This document shows, one piece after another, positions 47,541 through 58,282 of a stretch of 64,000 nt of DNA; the first letter of the stretch is position 1; the number at the start of each line of letters is the position of its first letter. The notes below the pieces were generated by a model. It saw nothing but the letters and a program-made list of their open reading frames with translations, ran no database searches and was not told the origin of the DNA. A program made the position numbers and the translations under genes. Origin of the DNA: Zanthoxylum bungeanum (Eukaryota; Streptophyta; Magnoliopsida; Sapindales; Rutaceae); contig SKCR01023791.1 of assembly GCA_019454045.1 (NCBI GenBank), forward strand, positions 248,001 through 312,000. Direction: 5' to 3'.

Positions 47541-48098
47541 TATATAAATAAAAAAATCAAAAAAAAACCAAAAAAAATCAAAAATCAAAGAAAAAATCAG
47601 AAAAATTATTTCATTGCTACAAAAAAGTGTGAATTCTGATAAAACTTTAGGACAAAAATATTACTCTCTTCTCAACTGTACTTGTGACTATTGTGGGTAA
47701 AATGAGTTGATTAATATTTTGTTGGTTGTGTATATGAAGAATGGTAAAAACAATCGGAGAATTTACTTATTCGGTAATTTAGAAATAAAGAAAACAACTA
47801 CTAACTTGGAGTATAAATTTCACTTGTTTAGTCACTAACTTCTTTATTCTCTTGTCTTTTTTCGTTTGTGTGCATTAGTTTTACTATCTTTTTACTTTTA
47901 TCAAACGTTTGTGGGTATCGTTGCTGTAAACCCTCACGAGACTATAACTCGTCCACTAGGGACACATAGGGGTTTAAAGGCTTGTTGCATACGCTAAATG
48001 TAATCGTGATCCCTACGAAAGTGGCTTAGCTTAATTTTATTTTAAAGATGTTTATGTTATTTTATTTTGTTTTTTTGCTGAGGACTAGCAAAATGTTA

Positions 48099-48110
48099 GG
48101 TTTGGGGGTG
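48099..48110 (+). other. Polypurine tract of the LOG element
   Basis: GGTTTGGGGGTG immediately before the LTR start TGATGAGTGG: the plus-strand priming site of reverse transcription. It proves that the LOG sequence lies inside the element, between primer site and polypurine tract. Confidence 0.88.
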
Positions 48111-48460
48111 TGATGAGTGGTAATTATATCACTATTTCACACTCATTTAACCTAATATTTTGTATAGTTTCTCGAGTTTTATGAAAGTTTTGATGTGTTT
48201 TTGTGTATTTTGCAGATAAAAATAATATTGGGACTTAATGGAATCAACACAGGGATAAAACGATGAAATTCGGAGAAAAAAAGGTCAAAAATGAAAATTT
48301 ACTGTACGCGTCACGAAGTGCAGTTCTAAATTCTAGTTTTGCGCATATTTGGTATTATGGCCATACCTTTTTCATCTGATATCCGATTGAGCTGATTCAA
48401 GTTGCAAATTAAAGAAGACTCAAAGATCTACAACTTTGAAATTTTAAATATTTTCGAATT
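48111..48460 (+). repeat. 3' LTR start of the LOG element (350 bases)
   Basis: TGATGAGTGGTAATTATATC..., collinear with the solo LTR start at 17550, broken at 48460 where a second LTR of the same family begins in the same direction. Confidence 0.85.
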
Positions 48461-50539
48461 TGATGAGTGGTAATTAAATCACTATTTCCCACTCATTTAA
48501 CTTAATATTTTGTATAGTTTCTTGAGTTTTGTGAATATTTTGATGTATTTTGTGTTATTTTGTAGATAAATAAAGTTTCAGGACTCTCTAGAGGTGAATT
48601 GGGGCCAAAATAGTGAAAAACAGACAAAAGGGTATTTTCATCATTTCGTGCGTCGCGACGCGCAAGCCCTCGGCGTCGCGACGCCTAACATGCACCAGGA
48701 GCTGCTAACGTGCGTCGGGTCCACAAGTCAGAATCTGTGAAGTTTGACTTTGCTAATGTGTGTCGTGCCACGTGTCACCATTACAGCTGATCTGCTAACG
48801 TGCGCCGTGCCACATGTCATCATCCTACGGTGCCGACAATCGCCATCGCCACGTGTCAGCCACATCATCGTCCACATCACCAGTTGACCGAGTCAACGTG
48901 CCATGTCACTGCCACGTCATCATCAGCCAATCACGAAGTGCCACGTGTCATAATCCTACGATGCCGACAATCACTTTCGCCACGTCATCGCCACGTCAGC
49001 ATAATCATTGAGTTGCCAGCCGCCTTGCCACGTGTCACCTTATCTCTTTATCCGAATTGCCATGTGTCAGGTAAGAATCTGAAGCCGACGAACCAGAAGT
49101 CGCCACGTGTCGCGTCGCGACGCGTAACAGAGCCTACCGAGGCCTATAAATTCAGCTCGATGTTTCAGTTGTAGATGCACCTTCCTCTCTGAATTCTCTG
49201 ATGTAAATAGGGAGTTTTCTATCTAGTTTCTTTTAAATTTTAGTTTTGTAATTAATTTTAATTACGTTCTGTAATAATAGTAATTTACTTTCTTTACTTT
49301 TACAGTTTTTACTATTCAACCATGAGGAGGTAACTTCCCCCTGCTAGGGTGAAATGCAATTCTTTTACTATTGCTATTTAGATTAATCTCCCTTAACTAT
49401 AATATATTCACTATTTAAAATTTGACTTAATGAGGATACCGCTATATTGGTCGGTTGGTAATTCATTTTAAACTGGTTTAAACCTGACTAAGCAAGGATA
49501 CCGCTAGATTGGTCAGTTGGTAATTAAATTTTCTTACCACCTATATGGCAGGTTTATTTTGGTTCCGCCTTTATGGCTGCTTGGACTTAATTTGACTTAA
49601 TCAGGTTACCGCCTATATGGCTGGTTGGTAAAATAATCACAAGTAAATATATTATATTAAGGGAGATATATAAATTAGTAGTAATAAAAGTTGATCATTT
49701 CACCTTAGCATTTTATTTTATTGTAATTTATTTTTCAGCTTTTACTTTGCCGCAATTACTTTTCAGTATTTTTACTTTATGTATTTTAAAGCCCTAGTTA
49801 TGTGTCGTAACTAAGTTAGTTTTCTGGGGTTGTGATGAATTCTAATATCACCGGCTTATAATGGGTTATTTTATAGTTTGGGTAATTTAAATGTTTACTT
49901 ATTAAGTCTTAAGCTTAATACGTCTTGTTAATTGGCCACTAATAAGATTGATCTGGTAAATCTAAAATAAACTTGACAAAGGAATTTTAGGTTTCAGCCT
50001 TAGACTTAATAGCCCACGATCTTCCTTGAGGATAGATAACCCTTTAATAGATTTCCTTACTAGATAGACATATACATGTCGGGTGGGGGATAACCATAAT
50101 TAGAACTTAAACTTAATGAATCCAGGTGATTTGGTTGACATAGACATATGGTTCAATTGGGTTATACTGGCTATTTGCGTCTGACCATCGACAGAGGCTT
50201 TCGCATAATTTAGTGTTCTAGGTTAGTAAACCCATTTATTACACAAACATGAAATAACCACTTCATCTTTTAAAAGATATTAGAAAGATTCACAACCCTA
50301 GATAGTTTCCTAATATTGAATTTTCTTAAACCTACTTTCGTGCAATTTTATTTACTTGTTTTTTTAAATTCAAAGTCATCACCATTTCAAATCAATCAAT
50401 CAATCCGTTAGATACTAGTAATCATTTGACCTCATGAAATTAATAGATTAGGTATTAAATCCTCGTGGGATCGATACTTTTTAAACTACTTGAACGATAC
50501 GTGCGCTTGCGTTATACGCGTGTGATTACGCACCGACCA
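48461..50539 (+). repeat. Athila-like LTR with GC-rich ACGT-core upstream module
   Basis: 2,079 bases, TGATGAGTGG... to CACCGACCA, followed by a tRNA-Asp primer site, so it is a 5' LTR. Its first ~190 bases and its 3' two thirds align with the other two LTRs. Positions about 48640-49140 are a GC-rich insertion-like module not present in them, ending at a TATA box (49144-49152). Five hairpin units lie at 49438-49625. Confidence 0.88.
48650..49152 (+). promoter_or_regulatory. ACGT-core cluster upstream of an LTR TATA box
   Basis: Five CCACGTGTC sites (48768, 48849, 48941, 49028, 49103) and three CCACGTCA sites (48912, 48980, 48991). Near matches include CCACATGTC and CCATGTGTC (48806-48815 and 49050-49060). 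Palindromic GTCGCGAC occurs near both ends of the block. TATA (CTATAAATT) is at 49144. CACGTG and ACGTGTC are the G-box and ABRE cores bound by plant bZIP and bHLH factors. That this block drives transcription is inference from position. Confidence 0.6.
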
Positions 50540-50545
50540 AGTTTT

Positions 50546-50563
50546 TGGCGCCGTTTCCGGGGA
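50546..50563 (+). other. tRNA-Asp primer-binding site
   Basis: TGGCGCCGTTTCCGGGGA, one mismatch (G to T) from 42637-42654, seven bases after the LTR end. Confidence 0.92.
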
Positions 50564-50671
50564 CTTATTTATCTTTCACTATTAGTTTTGAGGTTAGATA
50601 CATTTACTTGTATCTAATTTCTTTTTACTTATTGTTTTTGTTTTCTTGTGTTTCAGGTTCTCAGATTCTTC

Positions 50672-51433
50672 ATGAGAGGAACCAGAAGCTTTGAACTCCG
50701 ACCGTTTGACCCAGAGATTGAAAGAACCATCAAACTGTTGAGAAAAGAAAGGCGAGAAGGCCAAGAAGCAATTGTTAACATGGAACCTTAACCTTTGGAG
50801 GTTGCACCACCAATTTCCATTCGAGACAGAACCATTCCGGTGGTTGACAGACTTATTTCATGTATTGTACTTCCTCTCTTACCAGCAAATGCGGGTGACA
50901 TCAAAATATGCATTCAGATGATTCAACAGTCAGTTCAGTTTGGGGGGAATGCAACTGAAGATCCTAATGCCCACATCAGCAACTTCCTGGAAGTTTGTGG
51001 CACTTTCAATTACAACCGAGAAGCTGAAGAAGCAATGAGACTGTGTGTTTTCCCATACTCCTTGAAGGACAGAGCTAAAGCTTGGCTACATTCACTACCA
51101 GCAGGTTCCATCATAACTTGAAACACTTTAGCCACCGAATTTCTTGCAAAGTACTTTCCACCAGCCAGAACTAGAAAGCTAAGGAATGACATCACATCCT
51201 TTGTACAACAAGACTCATAATCTCTCTACGAAGCTTGGGAAAGGTACAAAGATTTGCTCTGGAAATGTCCTCACCATGAGATTCCAAAATGGCTTTAAGT
51301 CCAAACATTCTATAATGGACTTTCTGGAATAAAGAGAACGACAATCGATGATGCTGATGGAGGAGCTTTAATGGCAAAAGAAGAAGATCAAGCCTGAGAC
51401 CTAATCGAAGAACAAAATTAATTAAGAATCCGA
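50672..51433 (+). pseudogene. Gypsy/Athila gag with in-frame stops
   Basis: ATG 50672 opens MRGTRSFELRPFDPEIERTI. The retrotransposon gag domain follows at 50795-51121 ('GNATEDPNAHISNFLEVCGT', 'VFPYSLKDRAKAWLHSLPAG'), then FLAKYFPPARTRKLR, SLYEAWERYKDLLWKCPHHE and VQTFYNGLSG. The frame never shifts over ~730 bases, but five stops sit in it (50789, 51119, 51218, 51296, 51395), some explicable as CAA or TGG codons changed by C-to-T or G-to-A. It is cut near 51418-51433 by the LTR of CopE. The knuckle and polymerase regions are absent. Confidence 0.88.
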
Positions 51434-52737
51434 TGTGGGATAAAAGCTAATTTAAAAGCTAATGAGATTATAAAACCCTAATAGGAGTTTGGGCCGAATT
51501 GGAATTTAAAACAAATAAAAATAAAATTTTACTATTCACGTGAATAGTAATTTTTTTTATTCCAATTCCCAAAGTGCCCATATCGTCATTCACCAATCCC
51601 TAAGCCACTATAGAACCTCATAAATGATTTGTTCAATAATTAAACACATTGAACCCTTTATGAACAATTCATACAGCAATCATATATGTTGTTATATTTG
51701 TACTGTGCACTGTTAACCATTGATTTCGACTTTGTTGTGTGTGACCTTTTGGGTTCCCCTCAAGTTGGACATGAAATGAATCGTGATAATTTAATCGAAC
51801 ATAAATTATCCTCCAATCAGATGGTCATTCGATTTCAATGACCAAGGTTGACATCTAGCAACATGCCAAGGCCCCCAAATGAGAAGGAAAGATATATATA
51901 CCCATTCTGTATGCGATTTACATATGATACGGTCCATCGCCTCACTGTATCCCCACCTATTGACCTAGGGTACGGAAAGTGTCTACCCATATGGTCAAAG
52001 GTATGATGTTGATAGTGTCATGAATCGTGCTAACCCAAAAATCTCACATGATTCTTCCGTTGTGGCCACAGTCTCAAGCACTGATCACACATATCAACCC
52101 GAGAACTGGAATACTACTATTATAAAAAAATATTATCCGAGAGAGTGGTGATTCTCTGTTGTATCTTTACAAACTTCATGTGTTTCAAAAAATGACCCAA
52201 TCATACCCTTATGACCGGACCTTTTGAACCGGGGAAGGAGAATGTCAAAGTTATTTGATCCACATATAAGATTGTTAAGACCTCAAGTCTAAGGACAAGT
52301 CATATAATCGATACATGAAATTTCTCACAGACACATGGGATAAACACTTCATATGAAAACTTTCGGCGGTCAGTTCGATGGACACGAGCAACTCATGCAT
52401 CCATGTGATACACCAAGCGGACGGATCTCCGCTAGTAGCCTATGAGATCGGCTACCCCACTTAAGGGCGGATCATATCATTATGCTAGTCTCTATGCTTT
52501 GTGAACGCCCAGATTATTCACAAAACTATGACTAGGAACATTTAAGAGTAATGATTCTCATAAGGCGTGGAAGCCATCGTCTTATTCCTCCAAGGGCTTT
52601 ATTATAGTGTTGATGATTCATATAAGCTATGTAGGACACGTATAATAAAGATTTCCATTTTATTAATTAATGAAAATATTACAAATACATGTACATATAG
52701 CCCATCCACAAGTTGGGTATAGGGCATATCCCTAACA
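51434..52737 (-). repeat. 3' LTR of CopE
   Basis: Outer (minus-strand 5') edge is TGTTAGGGATATGCCC, ending at plus-strand 52737, next to the polypurine tract complement. The other edge is less certain: TGTGGGATAAAAGC at 51434 is the best TG start, with the gypsy gag frame traceable to about 51418. It shares no sequence with CopA or Athila LTRs. No gene seen inside. Confidence 0.75.
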
Positions 52738-52788
52738 ATCTCCAACTTGCACTATAGCCAACTAGTAGGAATCTGGACATCATACTCT
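52738..52788 (-). other. CopE polypurine tract and internal 3' end
   Basis: 52738-52750 is the complement of GCAAGTTGGAGAT. The next ~38 bases are the end of the internal region, interrupted by A3 at 52789 and continuing at 62661. Confidence 0.8.
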
Positions 52789-54828
52789 TGTAGGAGTTTA
52801 CTAAGGTCCAAAGGATCAATAAACAAGCATAAACATGTGTGAATACAATCGAGAAAGTCGTGGAATACTCACATCGATCGGTTGAGCGACGCGGCAACGA
52901 ACAAAAACTCAAAATCTGCTCACTGCAGCTCACGGCAGTGGACTGCTCCAAGCTCACTGTTTTGGCGTCCATGGATGTCTTCGTCAAGCTCCAAGCTTCG
53001 TCGAACGATTCCCGGCTCATGGGTTGACTTCCCTATCACCTTCGCATGTCTCTCGGAGTGCTAGCTCTCTTGATTTTTGCCACAAAAACCAAACACTTGC
53101 TTCCCTTTTCCTTTAAGACTCACGGCAGTTCAGTGCCAAGAACAGAAGAAAAATTGCCCTCCAATGGCGTGAGATGAAGAAGATAATGGAGAGAGAGAAG
53201 AGTTGTAAAATGTGTGTAAAGTGTAATTGATTTCCAAAATCAATTTAACTTATACCAAACATATAATAATAATATATGTCACTCAAGCTTTTAAAAGCTT
53301 TACAACAACTCCCATCAAGTCACATCTATCAATCAAGTTGTCAAGTCACATCACTCAAAGTGATAAGTGATTTGACGCTTGATGCGACTAATGATTTGAT
53401 GCTTGATTTGACTTGCATGCCGTACTCGAATTCGAAATGCGAATGCGCTCGCAAATAATCCTGGGCTCGGGTTCGCTAACTCCAAATTAACGAATTTTTC
53501 ATTGCGTCGTAATTAAATGATTACGCCTAGCGAAGTCACTATTCACGTCGCTAACGAATTAATTTTAAATTAACTCGTTCGCCCGAATTAAAATCTAATT
53601 TTAATTCTGCGTCGAAATCCAATCTCGTTTAATATATCAAATATATTAATTTTCCGATTAATTCTAAATTAATCGTTATCTCTCTTTAAATTGATATTTT
53701 ATCCCAGATAAAATATCTCCATAATTAATCACAGACTAATTTTCTCTCTCATCTAATTAATCCCAGATTAATTAAAATTGCGAGTCATACGTCATCGGTT
53801 AATCTTTGGGAAGCGACCCATGAGATCCCCGGATATGTTGGCAGTAAATTCGGTCGTCGGTCTATCCGAACACGTAAGTACCTCGTACTACGTTTGTACC
53901 GATTTACAAGACAGGGTTGGCTTCTAGCAAAGCACCATGCCTACCCAATTCTCCAGAAATATCCTTACAGGAATAAAGGATCTATATCAGGCGTAGTATA
54001 CGTAGTATTGCGTATTTCTGTCCAGTATCGGATGATCACATGCAAGGCCTGGGGCTGGTACAGTGTCTGCCCCGTACGAAGCATATATTGGATGACAAGC
54101 AACTAGTCTCTTTAATATCGGATAATCGTGACCAAGTCATATTATCCCGACGGTTGCAACCTTTTTAGAGAACCAGTTCTGTATCCATGCGCGATCATCA
54201 ACTCCATATGACTGGAGTGACATTTCCGTCTTGACATCACACCCAACACACTACGATTCTCAATATACCCAGCATGGCGTACACAGAGCCTGTTAAAGTC
54301 CTGGACGACGCAACCAAAGTATATTGATTGTCGCAAGTATTAGCGGTGCAAGTCTCAGGTTAAGACCAAATACATCTACCCTGATTTCGGATTTCCATAG
54401 ACACATAGTCATACTACCAATGGAATTCCGAGGGGTTCTATCCAGAGCGAAGCTGTTTCCCGTACCATCGGTGAAACACAACCTCCTATTACACTTGCAT
54501 GAGTATCCTATACCCAAATATATGAGAACTATGTCGTTGTGCCCTCACAATGCGCACAAGTGTAATACTAGTCTTTTACGTATTTATCGATGTCCAATCT
54601 CGATAATACTCTGACTAGTGATATTTAATGATTTATCCTTCGTGGATTGATACTGTCTCATATCATTCCCAATCCAGGAACAAATCACAGGGACCTCCTA
54701 TCATTTATATATCTAGGTGATCTAATCACAAATGATAAGAGTGCAATCTCCTTTGTCACATAGTTAATTTGTACAACAACACCATGATCTGTACAAATAG
54801 TGACACTATGGGTCATAATTGTCCAACA
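52789..54828 (-). repeat. 3' LTR of A3
   Basis: 2,040 bases, TGTAGGAGTTTAC... to GTCCAACA. It adjoins the polypurine tract complement ATCTCCCACTT at 54829. Confidence 0.93.
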
Positions 54829-57620
54829 ATCTCCCACTTGGCCTATAGCCAGTCACTCGAGTGTCTTACACCCGAACTATGTACGGTTGGCTCAAATTGC
54901 TTTGTACAAAGAAAAGGCTTTCGTCAACGGATTTGCATGATTATCGTCTGACGTGATTTATTCGATCATCACATCGCCACGATGTATGATCCGAACGAAT
55001 CAGATGAATATCGAAGTATGTATCTGGATCGTTGATGAGACCATTAATTCTTTAGCCTGTGCTGAAGCCTAGCTCAGCTGCTAACAGAACTATATCTAAT
55101 CTAATTAGATTTGTTATCGACCCAAATGGCTTCTATTGCTGCCTCAGCTGCAGCAATAACCCACATTTGTTGTTTATTCGGTAACAGTATCTTGCTTGGA
55201 TGATTTCCAGCTCACTGTTCCATTATTCAAACTGTATAGTACCGTTTGCGACTTTTAGTCGTCTTTATCGGTTTAGGAAACTTGCAGTAGTGATCCCAGT
55301 CACTTCAAGTTCTCCTTCTCCATATTTTAAGACAGCATCATTAGTTCTCTAAGATACTAACGGATGTTCTTAACATCAATCCAGTGACTATCACTTGGAT
55401 TGGCCTAATTGTGAATACATATGCTCAAAGCGTATGAGACACCAGGTCGCGTACATTTTTCAATGTACGAATTCTCGGAGAATTTTCTCGAAAGCCAAGC
55501 TTCCGCCAATAGTTTTTATGGGAATATCATTTCCAAGAAATTACATATTATCATTATTTTATAGGACAGCCACTGTCAGTGCGCTCCCACTAACCCTCTT
55601 ATATACACAAGAATCATTTCCGTTTTGAAATAAATCATATACCATTATGGTTACCTCAAAATGATAATTCCAAGAACCTATGCTTGCTTTAATCCAAACA
55701 TGGATTGATTAACGTGAAAACCTTGTTTGCTAGTTATGGTACGACAAAACCGCCAGGATGTTGTAAACATCCTCCGAAAGGTTTCCTTTTCAGGAAACCG
55801 ATTTTTCCATTCAGCTGACATATTTCACTAATGAAACATGCAGCATTAGCAAGCATTATCCAAATGGATTTACCGTGGCAACAGGTAAAAGGTTGAATCG
55901 TAATCAACACAATGTTGATAACGATACCTTTCCGCTAAAAGCCTAGCTTTATACGTTGGTATGTTGCCATCCATGTATGTCTCCTTGAAGACTTATATAG
56001 TACCAACAGGCACAATGCCTTGCGGTACATCAACTAGTATCCAAACTTGTTGATATACATGGAATCCATTTCGGATATCATGACACTTTGCCATAATATG
56101 GAGTCGATACCTTGTATCACTTCCTCATACGTAGTCAGTTGGTATACCTCAATAAGATAAACATCTTCATGAGGTGAGATCAGAAACCCATACCCCAGGT
56201 TGTTTTCTGACTCTCTCCGACATACGTGGTTCTTGTGTATTTGAAGATTATGGTTTAGTTTCATCCTTGATGAACTATTTACAGTTCCATTAGGAATCGG
56301 TGCCTTGAATAGTATTACTCCGATTTTCATCGAGTTTTACTATCCTCCCACTTAACACTGCATATCGGTATTCCTCTTAGGAAAACCGCATGGTGAGCAA
56401 CAATCTAATTGTTCTCCAATGAGATGTATAAGTACTATAATTATGTATCCCTAGGATAACCTACAATTGGCACTTATCCAATTTGGGTTTTAGTTTGGTA
56501 TCATCCAAACATATGCCTAGCATACCCAAATTTTCAGGAATGAGAAACTTGGTTTCTTTCCTGTTCATATCTAATATGATAGCTGTGAAACAGATTTTTA
56601 TGGAACCTTATTCAAAATAAGTTCTTGCACTGTTAAAGCTTATCCGTCGAAGGAAATGGTAGCTCAGAGCGACTCATGATTAACCTTATTATGTCCAACA
56701 AAATTCGGTTACTCGGTTCGGCCACACCGTCACTTTCACGTGTTCCATGAGGAGTCCCCATTGAAAGAATACTATACTCTTTCAAGTATTTGAGAAACTT
56801 ATGCTTAAGTATTTTCCATTACGGTCTTACCGTGACGGTTTAATACTATAGCCGATCTGTTTGTCTATTTCGTGTCGAAATTTTAAAATTTTCCTATTAG
56901 TTTTTCAAAAGAAACACATAACCATAACGCGATGCCACATCCATAAAGGTCACGAAATATTCATATCTACCTCTAGCCTAGCTAGACATGGGCCCACTTG
57001 CTTCACTATGAACTAGGGCTAATAGATCAGTGGCATTTACACTTTTACCAAGTAAAGGTGTTTTGGGCGCATAGCCCAATAAACTAGATTCGTAGACTTT
57101 ATTTGAATAGAATCAAATCAGTCCTAGTATCCACTCTTCAAAAGTGCGGATATACGAGTCTTGTTTTATTGTGTCCCAGACAACAATGCCACAATATGTT
57201 TCTTCTGATCAAATCAGTTTGAGCTATTGTTTGTCATGTTATATATTTGAGATTTATTTATATTCAAAATAGAAATTCTGTTATTCACATCTAATGTGTT
57301 TATCTCAATATCATCTTTATATAATGAAACACTTTAGTGTTCTAGAATATAAGGGTTCACCCGCAGCGGGTTAAACACTGATATAGAGATAATATATCTA
57401 GTCAAACTAGTTACATTATAACAGTTCCCTAATTTAAGTAAACACCCGATGGTAGTTCCTAAAATTAGGTATCTACGGTTAAAACAGCGACTTTCATCTC
57501 ATTTCCAATTCGCAGATTAATCTCAACTGAAGTCAGCATCCTGCTCATAGCAGATTCTGAACATCAGTATATATATATCACACTAAGTATCTAAAATCCA
57601 ATTTTAATACTAGTAGTGAA
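54829..57620 (-). pseudogene. A3 pol remnant
   Basis: Polypurine tract complement at 54829-54839, then RNase H tail, RT (~55300-56200), integrase (~56200-57220) and protease (~57230-57620) in minus-strand order. The RT catalytic codons (about 55545-55565) read stop-N-N-D in frame where element B has Y-V-D-D. The 4-base deletion in the EDVYIQQ region (about 55755) matches A1 and A2. The frame 56034-56330 keeps 'DVYLIEVYQLTTYEEVIQGI' linker sequence. Nothing longer than ~100 codons is open. Confidence 0.78.
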
Positions 57621-58282
57621 TATATTTATGACAAACATTTTTGAAGTCGGAGCCTTGCTCGTCTTCAACTCCTTAATGTCTGCTTTGTCCAAACGACAGT
57701 CACGCTTCTGCGATCCTGTTTGCCACAATTTAAGCAAACATTTTGGGATATGTCATTTATCTTCCTAGAAAATTATAATGATTTTGCATTTGCCCTTTTT
57801 CACATTCTAGAAGCCTTTGGCCAAGCCTCGGGTTGCTAGAATATAAAAGTAAAGTGCGCCTTGCGCTACTTGCCTAATTGCAAACTTTGACTTTGTCTCC
57901 TTGAGAATAGTCATTAACTCTCCAAGAGTTTACTATTGCAATATTAGTACTTCTAAAATCTAAGTATAGATTTATGAAGATCCTTCAATTTCATTATCAT
58001 ACTTTAAGGATCTAACCCTTAGTTCTGACAAGGAAATTAAGGAGTCTACTGCGACAAGCTTAATGGATTAAGCACCAAAGTTATCATCACATAAATCTTC
58101 CAAAGATTATGCTCTATTATTTGCTTAACTCCGGGCTTAGGCCTAAGATGTTATTTTATCAAATAAAGTAACTTATTAGTTTTTCCAGGACCATCCTGAA
58201 ATTTTATTCCCAATTTGAAAATTAAGCCATTTAAATACATTTTCCCTAAGATTATGTTTTAAATGTCAATCTTTCAATTTTT
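57621..58282 (-). pseudogene. A3 gag remnant
   Basis: Zinc-knuckle area at about 57690-57745 and the 'ctccaagagtt' segment at about 57920. The start is placed near 58282 by alignment to gag C. Many indels. Confidence 0.6.

Larger units (their letters stand above)
46761..48098 (+). other. 3' noncoding region of the LOG element
   Basis: No gene seen. It holds an internal polypurine-like tract (46849-46866, GGTTGGGGGTGGGGAAT, after 'attggggacaatgtc'), an AT microsatellite (46954-46987) and a 126-base direct duplication (47311-47540). Near 47930-48030 is a 'ctcgtccactagggacaca' stretch of the kind I associate with Athila 3' regions. Confidence 0.6.
41126..48460 (+). mobile_element. Pol-less Athila-like element carrying a LOG-family copy
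   Basis: Order: truncated 5' LTR (to 42629), tRNA-Asp primer site, gag remnant (42757-45299, split by a copia solo LTR), an acidic frame (45408-45941), LOG-family sequence (46109-46760), a 3' noncoding region with a 126-base duplication, polypurine tract (48099-48110), and the first 350 bases of the 3' LTR (48111-48460). I find no protease, RT, RNase H or integrase between the LTRs. With the copia insertion removed the internal region is about 3.5 kb, so this is a non-autonomous element needing proteins from a relative. Confidence 0.82.

Noticed and set aside
48800..49174. 124-codon plus-strand frame in the ACGT-rich LTR block
   Set aside because: Composition (His, Ser, Thr, Pro rich) follows from repeated CCACGTGTC/CATC sequence. 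It is upstream of the TATA box and absent from sister LTRs.
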